The notes: generated by a model from the sequence alone, not told the origin. 64,000 bases of DNA from Sphingobium sp. (GCA_009360885.1 SPEL01000004.1:248001-312000), one strand, 5' to 3'; positions 25,878 through 34,867 are shown, counted from the stretch's first letter. Made by a program: numbers and translations.

Positions 25878-26774
25878 TTGACCGCAGTTCGAACTTTCGT
25901 TGTGATGAAATGGCAACCTCCCGGCAGGATGGAAAACTATTCAATCGGCCTGAGGAAAGAAACCGCTTATTATGCGGGGCACGTCAACCATATCTATACT
26001 ATGCTGCGCGGGGTTTATGGCGATGATTTCCGCCTGATATGCGTAACCGACAATGTTGATGGATTAAATCCTGATATCGAAATTTTCCCAATTTCTGAAA
26101 AAGGGAAGCAATTCATCCAGAATAATGGTGGGCGATATTTCAAGCTATTCCTTTTTTCACGAGAATTTCAGGAAGCAGTTGCAGAACGCTTCATCTATAT
26201 GGATCTTGATGCAAGCATCTGTGGGCCGATAGATACTCTGGTCGATGATACGACCGACATGGTCATCATGCGTGGCCTCTACCCAGAATATCCGCAGCTT
26301 AACTTTCGCGCTTTCGCCAGACAGATCAAGCGTGCGCGCTCCCTCATGGATGTTCAGATAGCGTTTCGGCATCCCCACATCCGCTGGTGCCGATATAATA
26401 GCAGCTTCCATTCGGTACGGCCTTTCGCCGCAAACTATATATGGGAAGAACTGGATGCCACGCAGGCCAAAATCGATATTCGCAAACAAAATCTGATGGG
26501 GACCGATCAGGCATATCTTCATCTCAAGCTGGGTGGAAATATCCGTGTTGTTGGCCCTGAAGATGGAATTTGGCATTTCTCCCACCTATCTCGCTTCATG
26601 CAGCAATCTTCCACCCTGCCAAAGGATATAAAGCTAGTCGTCTTCCCAGGCCCGCCACATCTCAAGCCATGGCATCCTGCATTTCGTGAACAACACCCAT
26701 GGGTTTGCGAGCTCTATCCCGACAATCTTCTGTTGCATGATGAGTATCAACCTTCTTCCATAAAGGTGGCCTGA
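25878..26774 (+). CDS. Glycosyltransferase-like protein (GT-A fold)
   Basis: A 298-residue protein opening with the motif VRTFVVMKW and continuing HVNHIYTMLRGVYGDDFRLI, typical of a nucleotide-sugar-binding GT-A N-terminus. YMDLDASICGPIDTL (about residues 107-121) looks like the DxD metal/sugar-nucleotide motif, and a later MGTDQAYLHLKL is family-like. No signal peptide, so it is probably cytoplasmic and modifies a surface polysaccharide. A TTG start at 25878 with AAGGAA seven bases upstream fits the domain start better than the ATG at 25830. Base composition is AT-richer than the neighbours and a DUF4169 repeat flanks it, suggesting acquisition. The sugar and acceptor are unknown. Confidence 0.7.
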   Translation: MTAVRTFVVMKWQPPGRMENYSIGLRKETAYYAGHVNHIYTMLRGVYGDDFRLICVTDNVDGLNPDIEIFPISEKGKQFIQNNGGRYFKLFLFSREFQEAVAERFIYMDLDASICGPIDTLVDDTTDMVIMRGLYPEYPQLNFRAFARQIKRARSLMDVQIAFRHPHIRWCRYNSSFHSVRPFAANYIWEELDATQAKIDIRKQNLMGTDQAYLHLKLGGNIRVVGPEDGIWHFSHLSRFMQQSSTLPKDIKLVVFPGPPHLKPWHPAFREQHPWVCELYPDNLLLHDEYQPSSIKVA

Positions 26775-26853
26775 ATCAGCAGGACAGAATCTGGCTTGCG
26801 ATATATCTGGCTGCCCCCATCGGTACGCTAAAAGCGGCAGCTTCATGATGAAG

Positions 26854-26930
26854 TAACGTCTCTGCCGTGATGCAAACTTAGATCGACCATTTTCTCTGCG
26901 GCTTTGTAATTAGCGGGCCTGCCGTAATTC
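26854..26930 (-). pseudogene. Decayed DUF4169 gene fragment
   Basis: On the minus strand this stretch aligns with the 5' half of the intact DUF4169 gene. GCGGGCCTGCCGTAA (26913-26927) is identical to 25426-25440, followed by TTTTCTCTGCGGCTTTG against TTTTCTCCGCTGCTTTG with a deletion of about 9 bp between the blocks. The start codon region and reading frame are lost. It is a remnant of a duplicated or split copy. Confidence 0.6.
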
Positions 26931-26934
26931 AGAC

Positions 26935-27276
26935 CTACCCCTCCACCTCTTGTTCATCAAAATGCAGCGTGAGCCAGATGGTTGGTTCATCGGGACAAGT
27001 CCATGTCACCCGATGCGCAGCATGTGCCGGTATCAGATAATAATCACCGGGGTGGAGACTCACCTCTCCTACACCATCGACCCACAATCGAGCATGACCC
27101 GACAGTATCAGCACCCATTCTTCATAAGGCTGAATATAGGGCTGATCCTCCGGCGTTACCTGACCATGCGAAATAATACGCTCTACTCGCACGCCGGGAC
27201 GCGACACTATCGCTTCAAATATCTCCGCCGCCTGTGCGTCCGGCAAAGAATGCAGGAGATTCCCAGCCACAACCAT
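26935..27276 (-). CDS. Cupin domain protein
   Basis: A 113-residue single-domain cupin. Motif 1 is represented by PYEEWVLILSGHARLWVD and motif 2 by PGDYYLIPAHAAHRVTW, which supply candidate metal ligands (Glu and His). Its ATG at 27276 overlaps the YbaK stop as TGATG, so it is the coupled last gene of the operon. Substrate or ligand unknown; a sensor or small isomerase is possible. Confidence 0.8.
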   Translation of the reverse strand: MVVAGNLLHSLPDAQAAEIFEAIVSRPGVRVERIISHGQVTPEDQPYIQPYEEWVLILSGHARLWVDGVGEVSLHPGDYYLIPAHAAHRVTWTCPDEPTIWLTLHFDEQEVEG

Positions 27277-27752
27277 CAAAGCATTTCTTCGGGCAGACGG
27301 GCGCAATCCACCCATTGTGCGTTGGTCAGTTCTGCAAGCCGGGCTGGCGTCAGTTCGACGGCACTATTAAGCGACCCCGCCGCCGGGAAAACCGTCTCAA
27401 ACGCCTGCAACGACCGATCACAATAAATGGGGAGGTCATGCACCAGACCAAAGGGACACACACCGCCCACCGCATGTCCGGTGAGGCGCAGGGTTTCCTC
27501 CGGATCGAGCATACGTGGACGACCGCCAAAGGCCGCCTTTGTCCGCGCATTATCCAGCCGGGCATCTCCGCGTGTCACCAACAGGAACACCTCATCCTTC
27601 ACCCTGATGGCTAGCGTTTTGGCGATACGTGCAGGCTCTACCCCCAAGGCTGCAGCGGCCTCCTGCACGGTGGCGGTGCTTTGGCTGGCGATGATGATCT
27701 GCACATCGCTTGCATGGGAAGCAAACCAGTTCTGCACATTTTCAAGGCTCAT
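27276..27752 (-). CDS. YbaK/ProX-type aminoacyl-tRNA deacylase
   Basis: A 158-residue member of the YbaK/EbsC/ProXp family, which hydrolyses misacylated tRNAs. The active-site lysine region is ARIAKTLAIRV (about residues 41-51), and the family motif GGVCPFGL is at about 95-102. Whether it clears Cys-, Ala- or other mischarged tRNA cannot be told from sequence. It follows yjbQ after 38 bp and is translationally coupled to the cupin gene. Confidence 0.88.
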   Translation of the reverse strand: MSLENVQNWFASHASDVQIIIASQSTATVQEAAAALGVEPARIAKTLAIRVKDEVFLLVTRGDARLDNARTKAAFGGRPRMLDPEETLRLTGHAVGGVCPFGLVHDLPIYCDRSLQAFETVFPAAGSLNSAVELTPARLAELTNAQWVDCARLPEEML

Positions 27753-27790
27753 TCGCTCGTTCCCTTATCAACCTCAGGCCCCTACCCGTT

Positions 27791-28210
27791 TCAAGCCCCC
27801 ATCAGATGCAAAGCAACCGTGCGTTTATGGGGCCGCCTGCGATGCTCAAACAGGTAAATGCCCTGCCATGTTCCCAGCGCCAGTTGCCCGTCAATCAGCG
27901 GTATAGACAGATTCACCTGTGTAAGGGCGGCGCGCAAATGGGCGGGCATATCATCCGGGCCTTCATCATCATGGGCATAAAGCCCGTGCCCCTCCGGCGC
28001 GATACGGGCGAAAAAGGCTATGAGGTCATCCTGAACCTCACTCGCGGCATTTTCCTGTATCAGCAAAGAGGCCGACGTATGACGACAAAACAACGTCAAC
28101 AGGCCATCCCGCATTCCCTGTTGTCCCACCCATTGGGCAATAGCGCTGCTTATCTCGACCAGCCCTATGCCGGGGGTAGAAATTTCGATAATGGCGGTTG
28201 CCTGATGCAT
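27791..28210 (-). CDS. YjbQ/UPF0047 family protein
   Basis: A 139-residue UPF0047 (YjbQ) protein; family members have been annotated as a secondary thiamine-phosphate synthase activity, but the physiological role is unclear. Motifs: FCRHTSASLLIQENA (about residues 41-55) and the C-terminal GTWQGIYLFEHR, with conserved histidines and glutamate for metal binding. The ATG at 28210 overlaps the phosphatase stop as TGATG. It lies in the middle of an overlapped minus-strand operon. Confidence 0.88.
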   Translation of the reverse strand: MHQATAIIEISTPGIGLVEISSAIAQWVGQQGMRDGLLTLFCRHTSASLLIQENAASEVQDDLIAFFARIAPEGHGLYAHDDEGPDDMPAHLRAALTQVNLSIPLIDGQLALGTWQGIYLFEHRRRPHKRTVALHLMGA

Positions 28211-28683
28211 CAGCCGATCAGCCGCCTGACCAATGCCTGCGCTGCGGCGCTGACATCGGCCCATGTTTCCTCAAAATCCTCTGGCCCGCCATAATAAGGA
28301 TCATTGACGCCGGTCCCTTCGCGGCCCGGCACCATATCCATCAACAGCGAGAGATGTGCATCATGCTCGTTGGGAGCAATCGCCTCTAAATCGGACAGAT
28401 TATTGCCATCCAGCGCGAAGATATGGGTGAAGCGGGTGAAATCCTCTGGCACCGCCTGCCGCGCAGCATAACGCGATATGTCAACGCCATGCCGCAGCGC
28501 CTCTGCCTGCGCCCGCTTATCCGGCGCCTTACCGATATGCCAGTTGGAGGTTCCCGCACTATCCACCAGCACATCCAGCCCGGCTATCCCCGCCTCTGAG
28601 CGGAAGGCAGCCTCAGCCAGCGGGGACCGGCAAATATTACCAAGGCAGAGGAATAAAACCGATACTGGCCTTGAATCCGTCAT
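28210..28683 (-). CDS. Low-molecular-weight protein tyrosine phosphatase
   Basis: A 157-residue LMW-PTP. The P-loop CLGNICRS gives the CX5R signature (C13-R19), and the general-acid loop is NDPYYGG near residue 127. It removes phosphate from phosphotyrosine, often in control of polysaccharide synthesis, or could act on small molecules. Its ATG at 28683 overlaps the preceding stop by ATGA, so it is coupled to the 93-residue unknown gene. No tyrosine kinase is encoded nearby. Confidence 0.9.
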   Translation of the reverse strand: MTDSRPVSVLFLCLGNICRSPLAEAAFRSEAGIAGLDVLVDSAGTSNWHIGKAPDKRAQAEALRHGVDISRYAARQAVPEDFTRFTHIFALDGNNLSDLEAIAPNEHDAHLSLLMDMVPGREGTGVNDPYYGGPEDFEETWADVSAAAQALVRRLIG

Positions 28684-28961
28684 TCGCCTTCTCCCCGCTG
28701 CTCCATCCGCCATGCGGTCGTCAGATATTCCTCCGCCGCGCTACGCAATTGCGCCTCTTCGGGTTTAGCAAAGGCATCGGCAGGCACCGGCGCACTACCC
28801 AGCGCCTCCATCAGCACCCAGAGGGCAAAACGACGGCCCGGCTCCTGCTCTGTTCCGAAATCCAGCGCCAGTTTTTCCTGTCCCAGAACAAGGCTGGTTT
28901 CATCCACCTGTTCCAGATCAACCGTGCCGAAATAATGGGTAAGGAGAAGTTCCAGATCCAT
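28680..28961 (-). CDS. Conserved-looking hypothetical protein, 93 residues
   Basis: Not recognised. An acidic, mostly helical 93-residue protein beginning MDLELLLTHYFGT and ending with a charged tail. It lies between the HerA-like ATPase (stop 28967-28969) and the phosphatase, overlapping the latter by 4 bases. The ATG at 28961 with GGAGG ten bases upstream is preferred to a GTG at 28970. Tight coupling suggests that it works with the ATPase or the phosphatase. Confidence 0.72.
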   Translation of the reverse strand: MDLELLLTHYFGTVDLEQVDETSLVLGQEKLALDFGTEQEPGRRFALWVLMEALGSAPVPADAFAKPEEAQLRSAAEEYLTTAWRMEQRGEGE

Positions 28962-28966
28962 GTACT

Positions 28967-30454
28967 TCACTCCTCCATTGGTGCCGTGGACAGCCCCAGT
29001 TCCGGTATACCGACTGATCTGCGACCGCCAAAATCCGTGCGGATGACGATCAGATTATTGCGTTCCATATATTCGATGAGCCGCCGCACACGCCCCGCAG
29101 ATTGCGTGCCATAAGCCCGTGCAAGGTCATCATCATTGGGGCAGGGCGCGCCCTCTACAGCGGCTCGTGCCAGCATAAGGAACGGCGCCAATATATCCTC
29201 CGTCACGCGCTCAGACAGTTTTAGGGCATCGGCCCAGCGCGCGTCATCCGGGTTCTCCATCCCCGCAATGGCAACAGCATAGCGGCGGCGAAACGCCGGA
29301 AGATCTATCGGGGATTTCGCCAGTTGCCGCATCCGACACCGCACGGTGAAATCCTGATAGAGCGAAGCAATCGGCTGAAAAGCGCAATCCGGATCAACGA
29401 CCATTTCATTCATGATCTCGGTCATCACGGCATCGCTATTATCGAACAGATCAAAGGCGGCGGGACGGCTGGCTTCCTCGGCCTTTTCCTCCTCGCTCTT
29501 ACCCAGTTCAAAATGACTGATCTGGCCCAACAATTCCTCGCTGTTCTGCGGGGGATGCGCGGGTTCTGGCGCACCAACAGCGAGGGGTTCATCTTCCCCT
29601 TCACCGCCAGCAAACAGCATAGCAGTCATTTCATCGCTTGGCGCGGTAGGAAGCGGCATTAATTTATGAGAAGACGTACGAGCGCTCGTCTGTACATCAC
29701 CGATTTTCACCGATTGCGGACGGCGACAAATAGCCGGGCCAAGGGCAAGGAAACGCCCCCGTTCCAGATCACGGATTTGCTCGGCCTGGCGCCGTTCCAT
29801 CCCCAACAGATCGGCGGCCCGCGCCATATCAATATCAAGGAACGTCCGGCCCATCAGGAAATTAGACGCCTCCGCCGCGACATTCTTCGCCAGCTTAGCG
29901 AGGCGCTGCGTTGCAATCACCCCGGCAAGGCCACGTTTGCGCCCACGGCACATCAGGTTCGTCATCGCGGCAAGAGAAAGTCGCCGGGTTTCATCCGATA
30001 CATCACCAGCCGCCGCTGGCGCGAACATCTGCGCCTCATCCACGACCACCAGCGCAGGATACCAGAAATCACGCGGAGCATCGAACAGGGTAGAAAGAAA
30101 CTGCGCAGCGCAGCGCATTTGCGATTCCAGCTCCAGCCCATCCAGCGCCAGAACGACCGAAGCGCGATGTTCCCTTATCCGAGCAGCCAGCCGTTCAATT
30201 TCGCGGCCATCATGGGCGGAACCATCAATAACGACATGGCCAAAAGGCTCGGCAAGGGTCACAAAGTCCCCTTCCGGGTCGATGATGACCTGCTGCACCA
30301 TGCGGGCGCTTTCTTCCAGCATCCGCCGCAACAGATGTGACTTGCCGGACCCGCTATTCCCCTGCACCAGCAGGCGAGTAGCCAGCAATTCTTCCATATC
30401 GACCGGGACCGGCGTCCCGTTCGGATCTGTACCGATGATGATTGATGAACTCAC
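28967..30454 (-). CDS. HerA-like (DUF87) P-loop ATPase
   Basis: A 495-residue FtsK/HerA-type ATPase. Walker A is QGNSGSGKSHL (about 31-41) and Walker B is ALVVVDEAQMF (about 134-144); GRKRGLAGVIATQR (about 171-184) is the sensor/arginine region typical of HerA-VirB4 ATPases. A linker about 290-350 leads to a helical C-terminal region without a recognised fold. HerA normally works with the NurA nuclease in DNA-end processing, but no NurA-like gene is present; the partner may be the adjacent 93-residue protein. A GTG start at 30454 is chosen because upstream residues lie in intergenic sequence. Confidence 0.82.
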   Translation of the reverse strand: MSSSIIIGTDPNGTPVPVDMEELLATRLLVQGNSGSGKSHLLRRMLEESARMVQQVIIDPEGDFVTLAEPFGHVVIDGSAHDGREIERLAARIREHRASVVLALDGLELESQMRCAAQFLSTLFDAPRDFWYPALVVVDEAQMFAPAAAGDVSDETRRLSLAAMTNLMCRGRKRGLAGVIATQRLAKLAKNVAAEASNFLMGRTFLDIDMARAADLLGMERRQAEQIRDLERGRFLALGPAICRRPQSVKIGDVQTSARTSSHKLMPLPTAPSDEMTAMLFAGGEGEDEPLAVGAPEPAHPPQNSEELLGQISHFELGKSEEEKAEEASRPAAFDLFDNSDAVMTEIMNEMVVDPDCAFQPIASLYQDFTVRCRMRQLAKSPIDLPAFRRRYAVAIAGMENPDDARWADALKLSERVTEDILAPFLMLARAAVEGAPCPNDDDLARAYGTQSAGRVRRLIEYMERNNLIVIRTDFGGRRSVGIPELGLSTAPMEE

Positions 30455-30489
30455 GCCTGTCTCATTGGCCCAAGCAGCGGATAAGGGCA

Positions 30490-30508
30490 AGGGGGCAGAA
30501 CGCCCCCT
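30490..30508 (-). terminator. GC-rich hairpin after hisC
   Basis: AGGGGGC (30490-30496) pairs with GCCCCCT (30502-30508) around an AGAAC loop, 15 bp past the hisC stop on the minus strand. The following bases are only weakly T-rich, so termination may be partial and hisC may run into the ATPase operon. Confidence 0.55.
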
Positions 30509-30523
30509 CGGCCTCAAAAACAA

Positions 30524-31636
30524 TCAGGCGGATTGCGCCATATCCCGAATGATGGAGGCAACATCACGCATTTGCGCCTCTGTGCCAATGGTGATGCGCA
30601 GTGCATTAGGAAGCCCCTGCCCCGGCAACCAGCGCGTTGCATAGCCCGCCTGCATCAGGCCATTAAAAGCAGCTTCTGCCGTCAACGCACCATCGAACAG
30701 AGCGAGGATGAAGTTCGTGTTACTGGGCACTACAGAAAGACCATGATTACCGAGCGCGCTTATCTCCGCGCTCAGCCAGTCCCGCCACTGGCGGTTATGG
30801 GCGCGGCTCTGTTCTACCCATTCGCGGTCCTCCGCCGCCGCAATGGCCGCAGATTGCCCCGCAGTCGTGATATTGAACGGTGCGCGGATACGGTGCAGAG
30901 CGTCAACAATCTCTGCCGACGCATAGCCCCAGCCAATACGTTCTGCCGCCAGCCCATAGATTTTCGAGAAAGTACGCGTCACCAAAATATTGGGCGCAGT
31001 CTCAGCCAATTCCAATGCGCCATCATCATCTTCTGGCGAGAGATATTCGGCATAGGCCTGATCGATCACCAGCAACACGTCCGACGGCAGCCCCGCATGC
31101 AGCCGGGCAATTTCCGACCGGGGCGTCATCGTCCCCGTGGGATTGTTGGGATTCGCCAGAAACACCACCCGCGTCTTGTCAGTGACGCAAGCGAGCAAGG
31201 CGTCCACATCCGTCCCATAATCCTTATCCGGCGCAACCACCGGAACGGCCCCTACGCGCCGCGCCGCGATTTCATAAACCGCAAAGCCATAGCGAACATA
31301 GATAATCTCATCTCCCGGCCCGGCATAGGCGCTGGCGGCAATATGCAATAATTCATCAGAACCGGTGCCATAGATTATGCGCGCCGGGTCCAGCCCATGC
31401 ACTTTCCCAATCGCCTCGCGCAATTTTGCAGCGCTGGGGTCTGGATAAGAGGCCAGATCAACGCTACCCTGCGCAAAAGCAGCATGAGCCGCAGGGCTGG
31501 TGCCCAGCGGATTTTCATTCGCGGATAATTTGATGACCGGCTTGCCATCAGCGCTGGTGGCTTTACCGGGCACATAAGGGGCAATGGCGGAAATCCAGCT
31601 CTTAGGGGCCGGTGCAGAAGAGGTGATGCGTGTCAT
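30524..31636 (-). CDS. hisC: Histidinol-phosphate aminotransferase
   Basis: A 370-residue class I/II PLP aminotransferase acting in histidine synthesis; in this family it can also transaminate aromatic amino-acid precursors. Recognisable motifs are [24 protein letters not shown] and the Schiff-base lysine in [16 protein letters not shown]. Several ATGs lie close together (31672, 31648, 31636); the last was chosen from the usual N-terminal length, with modest confidence. It is divergent from the PilZ gene. The operon downstream is not histidine-related. Confidence 0.88.
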   Translation of the reverse strand: MTRITSSAPAPKSWISAIAPYVPGKATSADGKPVIKLSANENPLGTSPAAHAAFAQGSVDLASYPDPSAAKLREAIGKVHGLDPARIIYGTGSDELLHIAASAYAGPGDEIIYVRYGFAVYEIAARRVGAVPVVAPDKDYGTDVDALLACVTDKTRVVFLANPNNPTGTMTPRSEIARLHAGLPSDVLLVIDQAYAEYLSPEDDDGALELAETAPNILVTRTFSKIYGLAAERIGWGYASAEIVDALHRIRAPFNITTAGQSAAIAAAEDREWVEQSRAHNRQWRDWLSAEISALGNHGLSVVPSNTNFILALFDGALTAEAAFNGLMQAGYATRWLPGQGLPNALRITIGTEAQMRDVASIIRDMAQSA

Positions 31637-31799
31637 GGCACCCGCCATATCCGCTTTATCAGGCCAAAGCAAAATGATCTGCGCCTTTCCTGCCAGAATT
31701 CACTGCCACATCATTAACCCTATGTTGAAACAGCTTTGCGATTCATTGCCCCTATATCCTGACCTACATGTTTTCCGCGATTCATCATCAGGACCTATT

Positions 31800-32441
31800 A
31801 TGACCTCATCCGATGCTGCCACCGTCCATGAGCCAACCACCTCGCAACAGGACCGACGCAAGGGATCTGAACGCTATGTTACGGTCCTGAAAATTGGACG
31901 GGCAGTGGTGAACGGGCAGGATCAGCTATGCCTGATCCGGAACATGTCTGCGGAAGGCGCAAAGCTGGAATTGTCCGATAGTGTTGATGCTGACCAGAAA
32001 ATTCAGTTGGAATTGCGGTCAGACCGCGTCGTTTCCGGCACGGTACGCTGGTCAGGAGACAAAGCGGTTGGGATTCAGTTTGATGAGCCTGTCAATGTGC
32101 AGGATTTGCTCAACACCCCGCCGGCGCGCAGCATATTGCGGAAATTACCGCGCGGCCCACGGTTTGAGGCAGAAGGCCGGGTTCAGATCGATCAGGATGG
32201 CGGCCACACTTTCTCCGGGCAAGTCGTCAACATTTCTCTGCATGGGTTATGCGCTGAGGCCGGGGCGGGCCTGAAAGTCGAAGAACGGGTTGTTGTACGG
32301 ATTATCGGCCTGCCCCCTCGCCGGGCAACAGTGCGCTGGACACAGGATGACATGGTCGGCCTGCATTTTGAAAATTCTCTGGGCTTTAATGAGCTTGCCC
32401 AATGGTTGCGCGACCATCGCAGCCAACACTCGCTGGACTAA
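31800..32441 (+). CDS. Protein with two PilZ domains
   Basis: A 213-residue cytoplasmic protein. Two PilZ-type beta-barrels in tandem are inferred: the first at about residues 17-100 (QQDRRKGSERY; NMSAEGAKLEL), the second at about 115-205 (RFEAEGRVQI; NISLHGLCAEA; TVRWTQDDMVGLHFE). The first carries an RRKGxER-like RxxxR region and an NxSxxG-like second motif, so cyclic-di-GMP binding is plausible; the second lacks a clear RxxxR. The ATG at 31800 follows CAGGA. No effector domain is fused, so it probably works through a partner. Confidence 0.82.
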   Translation: MTSSDAATVHEPTTSQQDRRKGSERYVTVLKIGRAVVNGQDQLCLIRNMSAEGAKLELSDSVDADQKIQLELRSDRVVSGTVRWSGDKAVGIQFDEPVNVQDLLNTPPARSILRKLPRGPRFEAEGRVQIDQDGGHTFSGQVVNISLHGLCAEAGAGLKVEERVVVRIIGLPPRRATVRWTQDDMVGLHFENSLGFNELAQWLRDHRSQHSLD

Positions 32442-32453
32442 AGCAGAATAAAC

Positions 32454-32487
32454 CGGATGGATGAGCCTCATATCGCTTATCCATCCG
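32454..32487. terminator. Hairpin between convergent PilZ and prfC genes
   Basis: CGGATGGAT (32454-32462) pairs with ATCCATCCG (32479-32487), with three further AGC/GCT pairs inside after one mismatch. It sits in the 61-bp gap between two convergent stops and probably terminates both transcripts. Confidence 0.6.
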
Positions 32488-32502
32488 TCCTCGGTTCCTT
32501 CT

Positions 32503-34083
32503 TTACCGCTCCTTGGTGGCGGAAAAGATCAGGTCCGGGTGCTTTTCCTGCTGATAGCCCACATCCCATGCGCTTTTGGCCAGATAAACAGGGATGCCAT
32601 CACGGTCTTTCGCCAAAGTGCTGCTATTAAAATCGGTAAATTGTTTGATCGCGGCGTCGCTGCCGGAAATCCAGCGGGCCGTATCAAAAGGTGATGCTTC
32701 CAGCACCGCTTCCACCTTATATTCAGCCGACAGGCGCGAAATCAGCACATCAAGCTGTAGCTGCCCCACCACACCGATAATCCACTGACTACCGATTTCC
32801 GGGTAGAAAACCTGAATCACCCCTTCTTCGGACAGATCATCCAATGCCTTACGAAGCTGTTTGGTTTTGGTGGGGTCCTTGAGGACCACCCGGCGCAAGA
32901 TTTCCGGGGCGAAATTAGGAAGGCCAGTGATGCGCACATCGGCCTTTTCCGACAAAGTATCCCCCACACGCAGCGTCCCATGATTGGGGATACCGATAAT
33001 ATCACCGGGATAAGCCTCATCGGCCAGTTCACGATCCTGCGCAAAAAAGAGGATGGGCGAATGCACGGCTATAGGCTTTCCCGTGCCTGATGGGGTGAGT
33101 TTCATCCCGCGCCGGAATTTACCCGAACATAGCCGCATGAAGGCAATACGATCCCGATGCTGCGGGTCCATATTGGCCTGCACCTTGAAGATGAAGCCCG
33201 TGACGTCTGGACGCTCCGGCTCAATCGGTTCCGGTTCAGCAGGCTGTGGGCGCGGCGGCGGCGCATAAGCGGTGAGCGCGTCCAACAATTCTGTAATGCC
33301 GAATAATTTGAGCGCAGAACCGAAAAAGACCGGCGTCAAATCCCCATTGCGATAGGCAACATGGTCAAAAGGCGCATAGCCCTCCTGCGCCAGCGCCCCT
33401 TCTTCCTGCAAATGGGCAAGGCCGTCAGCAGACAGGACCTCAGCCAGTTTCGGATCATCCATGCCGGTGAATTGCAAGGCTGGCCCCTCAAATTCCTTCG
33501 ATGGCCCGCTAGGCTGGCGCAGCTTATGGGTGGCGAAATCATAAATCCCTTCAAAAGTGCCGCCCATGCCCACCGGCCAGTTCATCGGGCTGACGTCCAG
33601 CGCAAGGGCTTCGCTCACCTCATCCAGCAAGGTGAAAGGTTCGCGGCCTTCGCGGTCCACCTTATTGACGAAGGTGATGATCGGCACACTGCGCAGGCGG
33701 CATACCTCAAACAGCTTCAGCGTCTGCGGCTCAATCCCCTTTGCGGCGTCGATTACCATCACCGCGCTATCCACCGCCGTCAGCGTACGATAGGTATCTT
33801 CAGAGAAATCCTCGTGTCCCGGCGTATCGAGCAGATTAAAGACGACGACATTCCCATCCTTATCGGGCCGTTCAAAGGTCATCACCGACGAGGTAACGGA
33901 AATACCGCGCTGCTGTTCAATCTTCATCCAGTCCGACCGCGCGCGCCGATTGGCCCCACGTGCCTTCACCTCACCCGCAAGGTGGATGGCGCCGCCCTCC
34001 AGCAGCAATTTTTCGGTCAGCGTTGTTTTACCAGCGTCCGGATGGGCGATAATGGCAAAGGTACGGCGGGAAGCGATCGTCAC
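32503..34083 (-). CDS. prfC: Peptide chain release factor 3
   Basis: A 526-residue translational GTPase that recycles RF1/RF2 from the ribosome. G motifs: AHPDAGKTTL (G1), DTPGHED (G3), NKVDR (G4). The RF3-typical segments RARSDWMKIEQQRGISVTSS (quoted in full at 20 residues) and the C-terminal DVGYQQEKHPDL distinguish it from EF-G. The GTG at 34083 starts the protein at VTIASRRTFAIIAHPD, the family pattern. Transcribed alone. Confidence 0.95.
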   Translation of the reverse strand: MTIASRRTFAIIAHPDAGKTTLTEKLLLEGGAIHLAGEVKARGANRRARSDWMKIEQQRGISVTSSVMTFERPDKDGNVVVFNLLDTPGHEDFSEDTYRTLTAVDSAVMVIDAAKGIEPQTLKLFEVCRLRSVPIITFVNKVDREGREPFTLLDEVSEALALDVSPMNWPVGMGGTFEGIYDFATHKLRQPSGPSKEFEGPALQFTGMDDPKLAEVLSADGLAHLQEEGALAQEGYAPFDHVAYRNGDLTPVFFGSALKLFGITELLDALTAYAPPPRPQPAEPEPIEPERPDVTGFIFKVQANMDPQHRDRIAFMRLCSGKFRRGMKLTPSGTGKPIAVHSPILFFAQDRELADEAYPGDIIGIPNHGTLRVGDTLSEKADVRITGLPNFAPEILRRVVLKDPTKTKQLRKALDDLSEEGVIQVFYPEIGSQWIIGVVGQLQLDVLISRLSAEYKVEAVLEASPFDTARWISGSDAAIKQFTDFNSSTLAKDRDGIPVYLAKSAWDVGYQQEKHPDLIFSATKER

Positions 34084-34206
34084 AGGCTGACACTTTCTGG
34101 TAAAAACGAACAATCTGTCGGGCTGTGCCCGAATACATAGGGCGACTATAGGGAACAGCATTGCCCCTTCGCAAGTTTCCTTATCAGATAGCGAAAAGGA
34201 AAGTGC

Positions 34207-34743
34207 ATGATGAACCGGAAAATCCTGTCAACTATCGCTTCTGCCGGATTAATAACGCTACTGGTATCCCCTTCATGGGCCATTGCCAGTCAGGAGCAGG
34301 AAAAACCCGCTCAGGATAGCGGAGACAAGAAAGAGGATAAAACCCTCGATACCGCTGGCGACATAGCATCTCAGCCCGCAAAGGACGTCGGCATCGCCAA
34401 GACGAAAATTCCCCCCGTGCTGAGCGAGGCCGTAAAAAACCCTTATGCAACGCCGGGCAATGGTAAATGCGCAGCGATACAAAGAGACATGGCCACACTT
34501 AATGAGGCTCTAGGGCCGGATTTTAGCGCCAGCGAGGTCGAAAATGAAGACCGAGTGGGCAAAATTGCCGAAGCAGGCGGAAAAATGATCGTGAATTCGC
34601 TCATTCCTTTTCGCGGGCTGGTGCGCGAGGTCACTGGTGCAGCCCCTGCTCAGCGCAGGCTGGAGGCGGCCATCGGCGCAGGGCTGGCCCGGCGTGGGTA
34701 TTTACGCGGGATAGCGGTCACGCGCGGGTGCAAGATCCCCTAA
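34207..34743 (+). CDS. Secreted hypothetical protein
   Basis: A 178-residue protein with a clear signal peptide (helix LITLLVSPSWAIA, cleavage near AIA-SQ, residue 27), so it is periplasmic or secreted. A low-complexity charged stretch (SGDKKEDK) follows, then a more ordered C-terminal half with NSLIPFRGLVREVTGA and RRGYLRGIAV. Similar proteins are probably found in other sphingomonads, but no function is recognised. Two cysteines (CAAI and the terminal CKIP) could form a disulfide. AAGGAAAG precedes the ATG. Confidence 0.72.
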   Translation: MMNRKILSTIASAGLITLLVSPSWAIASQEQEKPAQDSGDKKEDKTLDTAGDIASQPAKDVGIAKTKIPPVLSEAVKNPYATPGNGKCAAIQRDMATLNEALGPDFSASEVENEDRVGKIAEAGGKMIVNSLIPFRGLVREVTGAAPAQRRLEAAIGAGLARRGYLRGIAVTRGCKIP

Positions 34744-34775
34744 ACGAAACCGGGTCTGGCCTCAACATATCACCC

Positions 34776-34826
34776 GAATCCGAAGTTCGTGACAGTATCT
34801 GACAGCTCTGAACGAACTTTGGATTC
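34776..34826. repeat. Long inverted repeat 1 downstream of the secreted protein gene
   Basis: GAATCCGAAGTTCGT (34776-34790) pairs with ACGAACTTTGGATTC (34812-34826), 14 of 15 positions, with a 21-nt loop. An alternative stem CTCTGA/TCAGAG (34806-34811, 34828-34833) overlaps it. It lies between convergent genes and lacks a T run. Confidence 0.65.
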
Positions 34827-34867
34827 ATCAGAGTCATTAGAAACTCCATGTTTCTGAGGCGGTTTAT

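Noticed and set aside
25694-26026. Plus-strand open frame overlapping the glycosyltransferase-like gene start
   Set aside because: It is in another frame, with no domain and no good ribosome site, and overlaps the better-supported gene at 25878.
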